Shown here piece by piece: positions 10,140 to 23,219 of a stretch of DNA of 64,000 nucleotides. Made by a program: the position numbers and the translations under genes. The DNA is from Fulvia fulva (lineage: Eukaryota > Ascomycota > Dothideomycetes > Mycosphaerellales > Mycosphaerellaceae): the NCBI RefSeq assembly GCF_020509005.1, contig NC_063019.1, forward strand, positions 2,170,001 through 2,234,000. Reading direction: 5' to 3'. Under the pieces are notes generated by a model that did no database searches, was not told the DNA's origin, and saw nothing but the letters and a program-made list of their open reading frames with translations. Each line of letters begins with the position of its first letter. Position 1 is the stretch's first letter.

Positions 10140-13100
10140 GTCGTCGACAATTCGGATCGGTAGTAGTACGGGTTATATCTATCCTATACCCGGCGGATAA
10201 ACTAGTATAAGAAGGTATAAGTAGAAGCGATATTCGATATCTAAAGTAGGTAGGAGCTCTACTTTATAAGTATTACCCGGTAGTACCTCCGTAATTATGT
10301 ACGGTCTAGACTACTTTATATCTATCTTACGAGAAGGTCTCTCTATCGTCTAGTTCTTAGTACTTACCTATACTTCGTCGCCTTCGGCGTATTGTAGTAT
10401 AGGTATACGAGTCTAGTTTACGTACTTAGCTTAGACTACTTATACTAAGGCTATCTACTGTCGTAAGTATTAGTATATCTCTTATATCTTAGCTATAAAC
10501 TTGTCCGCGGACTCGGCGTCTAGTCGCTATTTGTATAGTATTAGTATTATAGATAAGTCTAAGTCGAACTTAGAGATCCTTAGACTACGCCTAGTATTAG
10601 TATAGAACGGCGAGACGCCTATTATTACGGACACTATATTGTTTACTATAAACTTAGCTAATAGAGTCTAATCTAGCTAGTCGTCCTAGGCATAGTTAAT
10701 AAAGATACGTAAGTATTGCTCTATTACTTTGTTCGTGTTCTCCGACTATCTATCTCTCTCTAGATAGAACGACGAAGATAGCTTTCGATTTATACTAAGT
10801 AGCGCGTATATCCTACGCTAGAATATAGAAACCTATTACGTACTATAATCCGAGACAATAGACTTCGGGAGCCTATGTCTACTTAATACGTACTTAAGGA
10901 AAACTAGTACGTAATACTCTACTATTATTAAGGTGATAGAAATGATATATCGCTCCTTAGTTAGGCGGTATATAACGGTTATAATGTTCTCGTACGTTTG
11001 CCCGTCGACTACGCTTATTCCCTTCGGTAGTTCGACTACGAAGTTAATAGAGATATCCTCCTAAGCGCTAAATAGTACTAGTAGCGGTCTTAATAGCCCT
11101 AGGTACTAGGTATTAGTATTCTTGTTTATATGGTAAGTACGGTAGGTACGTATATAGCTCTTAATAAATCGTACGATACCTAGCTAGGTATAGTTATAAG
11201 CTACTAATTTATACGTCTTCTCGTCTCCTAAGTAACTAGCTACTATATAGTCGTAGAAAGGCTATACGATACGAGTACGTACCGGGACTTCACCTTTATC
11301 TAGATTGTCTTCTAACTCTAGAGGAACGAATAGGCTATGACTACTATATATATTGTTAATATATATTATGCCTCTAACTAGGACTATATAATAGTTATTA
11401 ATACGGTACTTCCTTAGTAAGGTGTATAGTTCATCTCGTTCTAGCTATTAAACGGCTTCCTTAGCCTCTAGTTACGTAGAGAGTCCTCGAAAAGCGGTCG
11501 TAAGCTAGGTTATAACGTTATTAGTATATACCGATAACACTCTAGTAGACAATAGGTTTAGAATACAATCTAGGCCTAGTAACACCTAATACTACTATTA
11601 GTTTCGTAGATTATCTAGGTCTCTAGGCTTTAGTAAGTTCTATAAACGTCGGGTTAAGCTATCTAGCTTAGTACCTTAAACTCCTAGCCTATAGACAATC
11701 TTAAAGAAGAACTACGAGAGAAACTCGGCCTAGCGAGCTTGTCTACGGTTTAATTACTTCGTGCTTATAAACTATTCGAGGTTCTTATAATCGGAGTATA
11801 TAAGCGTCGGCTTATCCTTAGATTTCGGGTCTAGTAGATTCTTATAATCGTCTATACCGTATTCGTTAATAGTTAGCTCCGGTCGCTATTCCTCGAAAGC
11901 TTATATAATAGCTAGGAGCTCCTTATTATAGATATTATAGTTATATTACTAGGGATCTATCTTCTTAGATATATAAGCGATAGGATATAATACTCCTTAC
12001 TCGTTACGTTAGAAGAGTACTACTACTATTACGTAATCTAAGGCATCTATTTCTAGAATAGTCTCTCGCTCTAGGTAGAAGTGCTTTAAGGTAGGCGTAT
12101 CGATAAACGCTTACTTTAATGCCTCGAACGCCTATTCATATACTAGAGACTAGTCCTATAGGACATTCTTCCTCGTAAGCTTCGTTATAGGTAAGTAGAT
12201 CTTACTAAAATCCTTAATAAACCTACGGTAGAAGTTAGTAAACCCTATAAACGACAAGATACCGGTGATATTCGCGGGTATAGGCCAATTCTTAACGTAC
12301 TTAATCTTAGCTAGGTCTATCTGAATGCCCTTATTTATAATAATAACACCTAGATAAGTAGTCTCGTGTCTAAAGAACTTATATTTGTCAATATCTAACT
12401 AGAGCCCGGCGGTATCTAGCTTTTATAGAACCTTTAGGATATATTAGACATACTCTTCTCTTGTCTTACTAAAGACAAGTGCGTTATTAAGGTAATATCA
12501 CACGAAGTCATCTAGAAACTCCCTTAGTATATCGTTTATAAATAACTAAAACGTTCCTAGTGTATTATATAGTCTAAAGGGTATAACTACGTACTTAAAC
12601 TACCTATATCTAGTAGTGAAGGCCGTTTTCTACTTATCTCCTACTACAATACGGATGTAATTAAACGTAGCAATAACATCTAGCTTAGTAAACTATTGCG
12701 CGCTAGCAATACGATCTAAGGTCTCTTAAAATAGTAGAATCGGGTAGCGACTCTTCGTTATAAGCGCTTTTAGAGCTCTATAGTCTACGTATACTCGTAG
12801 CCCTCTACCTAGCTTTTTAACTTTTAGAATAGGTACTACTACTAGTAATACGCTTCTCTAAATAAAGCCTTTCTCAAGTTAGTCGTCGATCTACTTCTTA
12901 ATTACCTCGTTCTCTCGTATAGAGAAGGAGTATAGTCTTCGAAATAGCGGTATCTAACTATTCTTTAGCTTAATCTTATAGTCTACGCTAGGCCGTCGCG
13001 GTAGGACCTTGTCTACTTCCTTACGGCTAAATAGCCTAGCTATTTCCCTAAACTCTACTAGTAATAAAGAAATAGGATCCTAGTCTTTGTCCTTACCGTT

Positions 13101-14250
13101 TATAAAACGTTAATAGTCGTTAGCTAATATAGTAGAGGCGTTAAGTCGCCGCTAGGTATAGTTACCCTAGGGCTTCTCCTATCTATCGATATTTCCCTAA
13201 GTATTAGTATCTACTAATATTGCCGCGCTACCTCCTAGTACTAGCTTCGCTCTTATACCGAAAGCCTTTAGTATATACGCGGATAGCGGGTCTCGCGCGA
13301 CTTACTTATTAAGATCTTTTTTCGGATTAAACATCTATATTATATATACTTTATAGCCCTTCCTCCGGCTTATACGCCAAAGTGCTTCTATATTAATAGG
13401 CTTAATATCGATCTCCGGCTTAGTCTCGACCTTTAGTTCTTTCTTCGTTCGACGCGCTAGGCGCTTAAGTATTTCAACCCTATTAGCGGGTAGTAGCTAG
13501 CGGACGTAATAAGACGGTTCCGGTTTATCGTAGATATCGACGGCATATCGTATTACTACCTTCGTCGTGTACGTCTCCTATACTACTATAGGTTCGTCTT
13601 TATCCTCTACGTAGGGTTTAACGTAATTAGATAGAGCTTGAGGTTGCGAACTCTCTAGTACTAGTATCTCGGTCTAAAGAACGCCTCTTAGTATAATACC
13701 CTTATCGTTAATAGACTATATATATACTAGTTCAGTTCCGAGTATATAGTTCTATCGACAATATAGTAAGAACGGGGTTATAGTTCCTAACGTATAGTAG
13801 AACGTAGGTTAATACTCGTTATACTAGGGACGGCCGAGGACTATATTTTATTCTAGTAATACGTAGTAGCTAGACCTAGTCTCTACGTAGTTACCGATTT
13901 GAATCTATACCGTTATTCTATAAGTAATAAGGTCACTAGTAGGTCGGCTATCTACTAATATCAGCCCTAACGGATTAGGTAGCTATATTATATTAAGGTT
14001 GTTCTTATACGTAAAGTCGATATTAAAGTACGTAGAGTTAGTACTATTATTATAAAGGGTTTGAGTAGGGATCTTTCTATTTACTATATATAGTATAACT
14101 AGATAAGAAGCTATTACCGGATTATATTCATCTATAGAGTAGTTTATAGCTAGTAGGGAGTATACCGATATACTTAAAACCTAGCCTCTCTTAGGAGGCC
14201 TATATTTATATTTATACTTTTTCTCGTTTTCTCGTAACTCTAACTTGTAC
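10140..14250 (-). pseudogene. Gypsy family 2 pol relic
   Basis: The minus-strand translation shows RT at about 12350-13000: a GRGLRVYVDYRALK block, FTKLDVIATFN, a KTAFTTRY block, and YLNNALVFSKT where intact RTs have YLDD. RNase H follows near 11900 and integrase at about 11500-10600. The C-terminal part before 10140 matches 16793-16985 of the inverted copy, which continues into a chromodomain. The TAG codons are consistent with RIP of CAG and TGG. Product not expected. Confidence 0.75.
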
Positions 14251-16240
14251 GGTCTACTACGTATTACGCTTACGGAGTAGACTAGGCGTTTCCTACGCCG
14301 CCGGTATTATTAGCGTTACTACTATTACTACCGTTACGGCGGTTATTACTTAGGTTATAGCCTAGCGTAAATAGGCGGCGGGCGACATCTCGAAGGGGGT
14401 ACTAATCGGTATCGACACGGCGGTAACCTTCTTATTCGCATTTTAAGTACCGATTCTAATCGATATATTCTTAGGCGTAAGTAGTATCTAAAGGTTAGAT
14501 ATACTAAAATGCCTAAGGTCGATTAGCCTATATAGTCTTAGCGTTCGGGTTAGTATTATTACCGCTACTACCCGAAGCCGTATCCTTCTTATCGTCGTTA
14601 CCCTTAGTAGTCTTCTTATTACCTTAGGTCTTATTACTATTACCGGTCTTACCGTACTTAAGGTCGAACGCCTCAAACTTATCCTCGTAGTTATATAGCG
14701 TAGACACGACTTGCTTAAGGGTTATATTGACTATTTCCTCGTTTATAATACGGTTGTCGTAGCGCGAGTTTAACTTACGGAGTAGGAAGTCCTTCTCGAG
14801 TTTCTTTCCCTTCGCGCCGTTATTAAGGTTAACGATATCGGCGTTCTTACGGAAGGATAGGTAGAAGTCACTAAACTTCTCCTTATTACCCTACTATAGA
14901 TTATTAAGCTTAGTTATAGTATTAGTATAGGTATTACGGGTACCGTCGCGCCGGGCTAGATCTTCTATTATCTTATCTATAGAAGCGTACTAAGTAGTCG
15001 TGCCTTCCGTAGACTTAGTAAGACTAGGGATCTTTAAGTCGATATAGGTCTATATACCGTTCTTTAACTAGCTCTAGACGTTCTAAAGGGAGTCCTTTAC
15101 GGTATAGTACTTAGAGGCTTAGAGCTTAGCTTCGGTAGTACGCTACTACTCTTAGAACTTAATGTTGTCGCTCTTTAGATCGAACTTAGTAGGGGCCTTT
15201 AGCTCGTTAGAGGACTTGATACTAGTAGTTATGTCGGCGTCGTAAGTCGTATATACGGAGATAGGGTTACTATCTAAGTCGGTACTCGGGCGATTCTTCC
15301 TACCCTTACGACTACCGTCCTTACGGCTCTTCTTACGGCCCTTATTACCGTCGTCCTCGTCGTCTAATAAGTCCGATAAATCCGGGTCCGACTTCTTCTT
15401 ATTAGGCTTACCTCTATTTTACCGACGCTCTAGTAACTCTTTAGACTCGGTTTGCTAAGGTAGTAGGTCTTACTTTTCCTTAGACCGGCTACGGTCCTTC
15501 TCTTACTTCTTAAGCTTACTAACACGCTTCTCGGCTACTACGAGCTTAGTCTCGGTCTCTACTAGCTTACTCTCCGCTACCTTATACTACGTACGATATA
15601 CCTTCTTTATACCTTTAGCCCTTATAAGCTCGTCTAGGTCGATAACGATAGTATTATCGCGCTTAGCGATCTCCTCCTTTAGTCGCGTAACCTCCTCTTC
15701 TAGGGACTGTCTAGTCGCCTATTCCGTATCGATTATATCCTCGAGTTAGTCTATCTAGTCCTTAGTATCTTACGCCTTACGGAGGTTAATACGGTTAGCT
15801 ATATCGAGCGTAGTATTAAGCTTATACGTATATCGGTAATTAGACTCGATATTATAGAGGATCTTATAGATCTACTAGGGATAGTTATTGACTGTCTTCT
15901 TAAACTTATCTATATTTAACCCGTTTAACAAGTCGAGGGCTTCCTAGAAGTTGTCGATAGTGACCCTCCTCTTCCTCGGTACCTTAGTACCCTTATATTC
16001 TATCTTATCCTCGATAAACTCCGCCCTATATAGGTTAGCTAAGTTTAGCTCTATCTCGACCTCCTCTTCCTTAATCGCCTTAAGTTAGTCGAACACCTTC
16101 TTATACTACTTACGGTACTAGTTATTCTCGTCGAGGAGCCTATTTATAATATCCTCTTTACGTCCTTAAGTCTACGTCGCCGGGTTCGCGCTATCGTCAT
16201 CGGGCGGATCGGGTAGTAGGGTAAAGAAGGATAATCTATT
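14250..16240 (-). pseudogene. Gypsy family 2 gag-like relic
   Basis: By position this is gag, between the leader and pol. Around 15300-16200 the minus strand encodes long charged, heptad-like stretches typical of gag coiled coils, broken by TAG. Some lines here contain no CpA or TpG at all (for example 15301-15360). I cannot place the start codon or a zinc knuckle with confidence. Confidence 0.5.
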
Positions 16241-16324
16241 AAGGGACGCGTAATAAACGCGTCTATTAGTATTCTCTATACTTACGCCTAGTACGCCGGT
16301 ACCGGTCTATCTTACTATTACTAC

Positions 16325-16475
16325 TATATTAGCTATAATAGAGAAGGAGAGGAGGTTTTTACCTAGGAACAGGTTTCCTACCTTATATAGCAATATATAT
16401 AGACATAAACCCGTATAGGCCGGAGGGCACTATAATAGGTAAATGAATTATCTATCTATCTATATTAGCTATAAT
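16325..16475 (+). mobile_element. LINE-A 121-bp 5'-truncated copy with 15-bp TSD
   Basis: Positions 16340-16460 match the last ~120 bp of LINE-A (complement of 52875-52995), ending in the TATC repeat tail. TATATTAGCTATAAT is repeated exactly at 16325-16339 and 16461-16475. This fixes the 3' end of the family at its TATC tail and marks a target-primed insertion that stopped early. Confidence 0.9.
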
Positions 16476-16792
16476 CTACTTTAAGGTACGACCTAGCGAG
16501 TACGATACCTAGTCTTAGTATTTCCTTATATTCTATCGCGGTTTCTCTATAATCTCCCGAATATAGCTTCTCGTATCTCTCTATACGTTAGTAATAATAT
16601 ATTCGAAGTGTTATAAGTAGATATAAGTACGTAGTCGGGTAAGGTATAAGTCGAATAGATACTCTATCTAAGAGAGGCGCGGAGGGCGCGAGAGTTATAT
16701 ACGGGCGCTAAGCCGCTAGTCGGATTAGTTAGCGGGCGCGGGGTCTAGGTACGTACCTACGGGTTTAAGTAAATATACGCCGGTACGGTATA
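16476..16792 (-). repeat. Gypsy family 2 leader and 5' LTR
   Basis: The right part (about 16660-16792) is an inverted match of 17562-17693, which follows a purine tract in the plus copy and so must be LTR. The boundary between LTR and leader on the left side cannot be set because no second complete LTR is in the window. Confidence 0.65.
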
Positions 16793-17693
16793 AGAAGTAG
16801 TCTAGACCGTACGTAATTACGGAGGTACTACTAGGTAATACTTATAAAGTAAAGCTCCTACCTACCTTAAATCTCGAAAATTGCTTCTACTTATACCTTC
16901 TTATACTAGTTTATCCGCCGGTTATAGGACAGATACAACCCGTACTACTACCGATCCGAATTATCGACGACGAATAATACGAAGCCGATCCCGCTAAACC
17001 CGATTAATAGGAAGTTAAGCAAATTCTAGACTATAAGAAGAGATAGCCGCGAGGACTAATACCGGTAGGAGATAAGTAGCTATATTAGGAATACTTAGTG
17101 AAATATATTAGATATAATAACCTATCCTATAAAGCTACGGACTAGGTTATTAAGACTACCGCCGCCTCCGTAGCCGAGTTTTACTATAACTACCTAAGAG
17201 CGACTAAGCTACCTAGTTTTTAACTACCTATAGACTAGATACCGAACAAGAATACTATAGGTATACGTATAGCGCGCTAACTAGTATAAGTAGCGATAGC
17301 TCTAATACCGGTAGGACTAGGCCTTCGGGCTTATAAGAAAGAGAGTAATACGCGTCGCGATAACGATCTTACTCGACGAGTAGACCGATTAGTAGACGCT
17401 AATCTTCCGATTAGCGCGAGTTAAGACGATCTTAAAGACGGATTAGACAATAGTCTAAGAGATAATAAGGTATTTATTAAGGTAATAAGCGATATAATAG
17501 ATACGATAGATATAAGAGGAGAGAAGAGTACTCCGGAGCGTACTCTAAGAGGGGGCGGTAGTATTACCGTACCGGCGTATATTTACTTAAACCTACGGAT
17601 ACGTACCTAGACCCCGCGCCCGCTAACTAATCCGACTAGCGGCTTAGCGCCCGTAAATAACTCTCGCGCCCTCCGCGCCTCTCTTAGATAGAA
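16793..17693 (+). pseudogene. Gypsy family 2 pol C-terminus with chromodomain, purine tract and partial 3' LTR
   Basis: The plus strand gives the integrase tail (RPYVITEVLLGN, then LPTLNLENCFYLYLL), followed by a chromodomain-like block, EVKQILDYKK ... EYLVKYIRY ... VAEFYYNYLRA, at about 17010-17210. A ~340-bp tail without recognised domain leads to a purine tract (17551-17557) and the LTR from 17562. The LTR is cut at 17693 by gypsy family 3. The left end is cut by the inverted family-2 copy. Numerous TAG codons. Confidence 0.72.
17562..17693 (+). repeat. Gypsy family 2 3' LTR, truncated
   Basis: Starts TATTACCGTACCGG, probably TGTTACC before RIP, just after the purine tract. Inverted match to 16660-16792. 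Confidence 0.65.
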
Positions 17694-17891
17694 TATTACG
17701 GGCGAGAGTACTATAATAGGGTCGGGCAAAGATATATATAGTTACGTAAGCTATCTAAGAGAGCGCGAGAAGCGCGAGAAGATAAAGTAGCGCGAATCGA
17801 GCTAGCGGGTACTAGCGGCCGCTAGCGCGCGGGCGTACGGCCGACGATACTATATTACGAGGCAGTTCGTAAAAAGGGCTATCTCGTAATA
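17694..17891 (+). repeat. Putative 5' LTR of gypsy family 3
   Basis: Sequence from TATTACGGGCGAGAG to CTCGTAATA has LTR-like ends (TG...CA with RIP changes) and precedes a gypsy coding relic. No second LTR is present in the window to confirm the borders. Confidence 0.4.
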
Positions 17892-19060
17892 GTACCCCCC
17901 CTCCTCGAATAAGGAGCTCCTACGACGTTTCTATATTTAATACTCGGAGCGTATAGAGGGCTATCGCTAGTACTAATACCGGTACTAGTTTTAAGAGCTT
18001 TATCGAGGAAGCTATAGTTATACTACGTTTATATATACGGTCCGTAGATTAGCGCTAGCCCGTATTAAGCTACCGGCTAATCGAGTCCGTCGAAGGTAGG
18101 CTTAGGTTTGTCTAGGTATTACTAGTAAAACGCGATTACGAGTTCTTTATATCTAGGTAGTACGGCTAACTACTTAGCCTAGTATTAACGAGCTAAGGGC
18201 CCCCTTTAGACCCTAAAATTTGCGCGTCGAATCTCGTTAACCTTTAACGGTTAATTACGTAGTAGAGGTATATAGGGGTACTACTAAGATATATATAGTT
18301 AGGAGGCGACCTTAGTAGGAAGCTAAGGATTTACGAAGAATCTCTCTATACCGCGAAAATACGGGAATCTAAAAATTTCAGATTTATTATCTTTTAGGAT
18401 CACTATATATATTTCACGGCCCGTAGACCGGTAAGTATATACACCTACGCGTAAGCTATCCTAACGTCACTAGGCGCGCCCTTGCTTACTAGGGTAGTTA
18501 GTCGTCTATATTTAAGTAGTTAATAAGGGGGGGTTTCAAGTATATACCCGGTGGCATTATTAGTTTATCTTAGTAAAATTAAGGTTAAGGTCGACTCGAA
18601 GTCGAAATCTTAAGGTATTAAGGCACCTAAGGTCAAGGTTCTTAGTATTAAGCAAAGTAAGTATAACGTTACGAGCAAGGTTATAAACAAGGTCATAAGT
18701 TTTAGTTATGTCTTTATTAAGGTTCGAGTCGTTTACTAGTATACTTAACAAACTAGCTATTTCCGCTACTATCGACAATGACCTTATTTAGAAAATAGTA
18801 GAAATAAGTATTCGGGCTTACTAACGAGGTCGCGCGGTAGAGGTTAGATCCTTTAACCCTAGTGAAAATCAAAGGTCTATATAACTAGAGAACCCCGATC
18901 GCGTGCCTAAACCGTAGGTTTACTTAATATAGCGCCCGTAGTTATAGAACCGCAAGCAGTCTAAAGCGCTTAATAGGTACTATTATAACTATAGTAGTAC
19001 GGAATATTAGGCTAATAGGTGCCCCGCGATACTATTCCTTATCTTATAAGGGTATGTCTT
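17892..19060 (+). pseudogene. Gypsy family 3 leader and gag relic
   Basis: From 17892 to about 18540 I see no recognisable domain. Around 18560-18780 the plus strand encodes a Lys/Val/Ser-rich stretch. Near 18970-19030 there is a decayed CCHC knuckle (YYNYSSTEY-x-ANRC, with two Cys and a His turned to Tyr), which supports gag. The start codon is not identifiable. Confidence 0.5.
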
Positions 19061-22000
19061 TTTAGCGTCGAATAACTAGTAGTACCTAGGAAAGAAGACC
19101 GATCTAAATCCCCCTAAGTTTGACTTCCGACGGGACTATAGTAAACCGAAGCTCCTTTATATACTTCCGTAGCTTAAGGAACACTATAGCCCGATTCTAT
19201 TTACTAAGGACATGAAAATCCCTACGCTTCGGAAACAATAGATAGGTCGAGATTATTCTAGTATCTTAAGCGTAAAGCTTCCTAACTACTCTAAACCTCT
19301 ACCTAATAACCGATACCTTATAGAATACGGCCCTTAGGATACTAGATCTAGGTAGTAACCGACGGCCGCTAGTAGTTACTAGATCTAGCTTAAGGAAGAA
19401 GAAGAACCGGCTCTATAAGGGTATAGGATTATAAACTACGACGAGGTTAAGGTTAAGGCCTACCTAATCTAGAGTAACAAATCTCGAGGCAAAGCTCTAG
19501 TAGGAATTATAAAGAACCCGAATCCTCGAACTAGGTCTAGTATATAGGTATTAAGGGAACGAGCCGAGGCCGCTAAAGCTATATAATAAGAACTCGAAGA
19601 GGAGATCCGGTAGGAAGAACTCGGTTAGTAGGAGGTAGAGATAATTAGAGACGCCGGTTCTAGGGCTAGTAGAAGCTAGTTAATAGTAGCGTTAGGGGAG
19701 ACTCTTAGAAGAAGGGTACCTAAGCCTCGAGCTAAGTTAAGGCCTACGCCCTCGGAATAGCCGGTAGGGCCTATTAATACCCTATTCGTATAGCGTAAAC
19801 GGCTATAGAATATAAAGACGATAAGGATTAATAACTACGTCTAATAGTACGGTACTAGAGATAGGCCCGTTACTAAGGAGGAGGGAGTGACCTATTAGAT
19901 TGATTAAATCCTTTAGACTACGTTTCTAAACGTTAATATCCGGGACTAGTTTCGGTATAGTCGCTAGTTTAAGACTACCTTATTTAGGAGAGTAGTAAAT
20001 ACCCCTAATCTATAGTCTAAGCTTACTACCGTCCGTAAGTTAGCTAGCTAAGAAGGGACTAAAGTCCGTACGAGTTATGTCGCTACCTATAGAAACGAGG
20101 AAGAGGAGGCTAATAAAGAAGTCTTTCGGGATAATTATTAAGCTCGCTTTATAGGTATGTTCTTAACGATAATATGTAGTAAGGATACTATCCCTCCCGC
20201 CGAGTTATACGAGAACATTGAAAAGATCGGTCTCTCTAGTATACTAGACGATTTTGTAATAGTACCTAGCCCTTAGGTAGTTACCGAGCTTAGGACTAGT
20301 AAAGGTTAGACTCGAGCCTTACTTAACGAGGGATCTAAAGTCAATATTATTAGCCCGAGGATAGTATATAAGTTTAGCTTACCTATCGTACCTAGCGCCT
20401 ACTTATCCTTTCGAGGAGCGGGTAGAAGAGCGAAGTTTAAGGGGGTACTTTCAAAGCTTAATACTTAGGTGTTTAGTATATACTACTAGATCGATATATT
20501 TGTCTCTACTAATCTAGATTCGCCTACGATCCTTAGCCGCCCTTAGTATAGGAAGGTACGACTAATAGGCCGTAACTACGACGATAGATTATAGGAGGGA
20601 ACAATCGCTAGTAGGAAAGGTAAAAGTGTAATATTCACGGCTATTATACGTACTAATAAGTACAAAACTCTTTAAGAACTTCTATAGTCCTCGAAAAATA
20701 CAAACGCGGGTTGATTCACGGTAGTTAACCCGCTATAAGTATTAGAAATCCGGTTTTGAAACAAGTCCGCTTTTCGAGTCTAGTCGAGAAGACCTTACTA
20801 GATATATTAGGGGCAGAGTGTTCTAATAATACGGCGTATCGATATCGATAAGAAGGTATAACGAAGCTAAAATCTAAGCCTATAGACACGACTGTCTTCG
20901 ACTACTTTAAGAACTACCGCGGCCCCGTATTATAACAAAGAGAAAATGTCCTTGACCTTAGCCCGTATTCGAAGAAATTGCTAGGACTACTCGGGAACCG
21001 CTAATACTTAAGCGCTAAGGGAACTACTAACGCTCTAGTAGAGTAGGTCATTATAAATATATACTCCGTATAGGGCGACTAGTGTACGGAGATCCTAAAA
21101 TAGGGCTAGATTAACAGGTAGGCTTAGAAACGAGACGTAGGGTTATATAGACCCGGTATTAGGATACCGTATATATTTACTATATATAAGCGAAAAGCTA
21201 ACAAGAAGAGACCTATTAATACGAGTGTTTACGAGAGGCCTTAGTCGAAAGTAGATAGTAATATAGATTAGAAGCGGAAGGCCCTTTACTAAGAATCTCT
21301 AATACTAGTAGGGTAAGGCCCGTTCGATAGGAGATATATTATTAAAAAGTTCTCTAGTATTAAGCGCGGCTCGAGGATCACACCTAAAAGGCTCGCTAGT
21401 ATTAAGGTTAGTATCGCTCTCTCGGCTAAGGAAAGACAGATGTTTAATAAAATGCTCTTTAACCGAGAAGGTGTCCTAGCGTAGAATTTTAGCTATATAT
21501 AGTAGATTAGACATAATGTTATACCTCCTTAGAAGATTATAACGATTACGTACAAACCGTAGTAGGCGCGGAACATTCGGTTATACCTAAGCTTACGAGC
21601 GATTATAGAACAGATAATCCGCGCTCGAATTAAGAACAGAATTCTCAAGTATAGTCAAGGTACTTATACGAATACTTAGTTCTTAGTAGCGAAGAAGGTC
21701 GAGCTAAATAGCAAAGCTATACTATATAGGTTGATTAACTCCGCTATACTCTTAAACGAGGTAACGATAAGGGATACGAACATTCCCCTAGATACGGACG
21801 GGTTCTCGGAAGACTTTACTAGATATAGAGTAGCCTCTTTAGTAGACTTGTTTTCAGGGTACGACTAGATTACGCTTAACGAAAGTAGCCGAGATTTAAC
21901 GGCCTTTATAACACCTCTTAGGCTTATACGGTATATAACGTTACTATAGGGTACGACGAACTCAGTTACTTAGTTCGTACGGGTAGTAACTAAGGTATTA

Positions 22001-22983
22001 ATAGACTACATTTCTTACCGAGCAAAACTATTTCTTAATAATATCGGCGTGAAAGGTCCTACTAAGGACTATAGTAACGCTAAGGTAGAGCCTAGCCTTC
22101 GATAATAGGGCGTAGAACATATTATGTCCCTTAATCTTATTCTTACGGACCTAGAAAGGGCCGGAGCGGTAGTTATAGAGGAGAAGTCGTAGTGGCTTTA
22201 TAAGACCCTAAAGATCGTAGGCTATATTACTAGCCCGAGCGGCCGCTATCTAGATCCTAAGGTAGTAGCTAAGATCTTAAACTAGCTAATCCTAAAGTAC
22301 GTAAAGGACGTTCGAGTTTATATTAGGATCTATATTTACTTCCGGATTTAGGTCCCCTAGTTCGTAATTGTCGCTCGGCTAATATATAAGCTTTTAAGGA
22401 AGGACGTCGAGTTTGTCTAGACTAAGAATAAGCAGTTCTCGAAAGAGAACCTAGTAAGATTCTTAGTAATAGTACTAGCGTTAGTGACTATCTCCTACGC
22501 CCTAGGAGCTAGTAGGATCTTCGTTTCTATTAACGCGAGTAGTATTAGGTAGGGTTATATAATATCGTAGGAATTACTAGATAATACTCGACGAAGACAC
22601 CTAGTAAGGTATAAGAGCGGCACCTAGAACGTAAACGAGGCTAAGTATAATATAGGAAAGTAGGAGTGCCTCGGAGTACTAAAGGGCCTTAAGAAGGTAT
22701 AGCGCTACCTCGTAGGAGTAGACTTTATCCTCGAAGTTAATACTAAAACGCTAGTATAGTAGTTAAATCGGCTAGTATCCGACATTCTAAACTCTATAAT
22801 AGTAAGGTAGGTTACTTAGATCCGGCTATTTACCTTTAAAGTAAGGCATGTCGATAGGAAGAAGTACTCTAGACCGGATATACTATCTTATAAACTACCT
22901 ATAGCTAAGGAGCTTATAAAACCTAACGATAATATTAATAAGATAATTAACGATAAATTCTTCCGTTACGCCGAGCTAGTTAA
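19061..22983 (+). pseudogene. Gypsy family 3 pol relic, N-terminal part to RNase H
   Basis: The plus strand from about 21430 shows a gypsy RT of the fungal type with the FSGYDQITL, RDLTAFITPL and FLNNIGVKGP blocks (catalytic FLDD altered to FLNN). It is followed by the connection region (VGYI, near 22215) and an RNase H region with REC-GVLKGLKKV-like and VRHVDRKKYSRPD blocks (about 22500-22890). This lineage differs from families 1 and 2, and I see no chromodomain in it. LINE-E interrupts it at 22984, and it resumes near 27946. Heavy RIP throughout. Confidence 0.75.
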
Positions 22984-23219
22984 TAGATAGATAGATAGAT
23001 TATTCATTCGCCTGTTTTAGTGCCCTATAGCCTATGTAGGTCTCTCGCTATTTAGGTCTATTTGTGTAGGTAGGAAACCCGATTAACGGATGAAAACCTC
23101 CTCGTCTTTACCCTCCTCGTTCTTTCCTGTCTTGTCCTTTCGTTCTCCTTCCTTTAGGGTACGCTAGTGTTATAGTTGTTACCCTATGACTACCTTGCCC
23201 GTAACCCTAGTAATGTCCT

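Larger units (their letters stand above)
10140..16792 (-). mobile_element. Gypsy family 2 (chromodomain type), RIP-altered, minus strand
   Basis: A Ty3/gypsy element distinct from family 1. Running leftwards from 16792 it shows the LTR and leader, a gag region, protease, RT, RNase H and integrase, ending at 10140 where the family 1 chromovirus interrupts the pol C-terminus. It carries a small LINE-A insertion (16340-16460). Its 5' LTR abuts, in inverse orientation, another family-2 copy (16793-17693). All frames are riddled with TAG. Confidence 0.75.

Noticed and set aside
22984..23000. GATA tracts as microsatellites or telomere-like repeats
   Set aside because: They occur only at LINE 3' ends and in the matching orientation.
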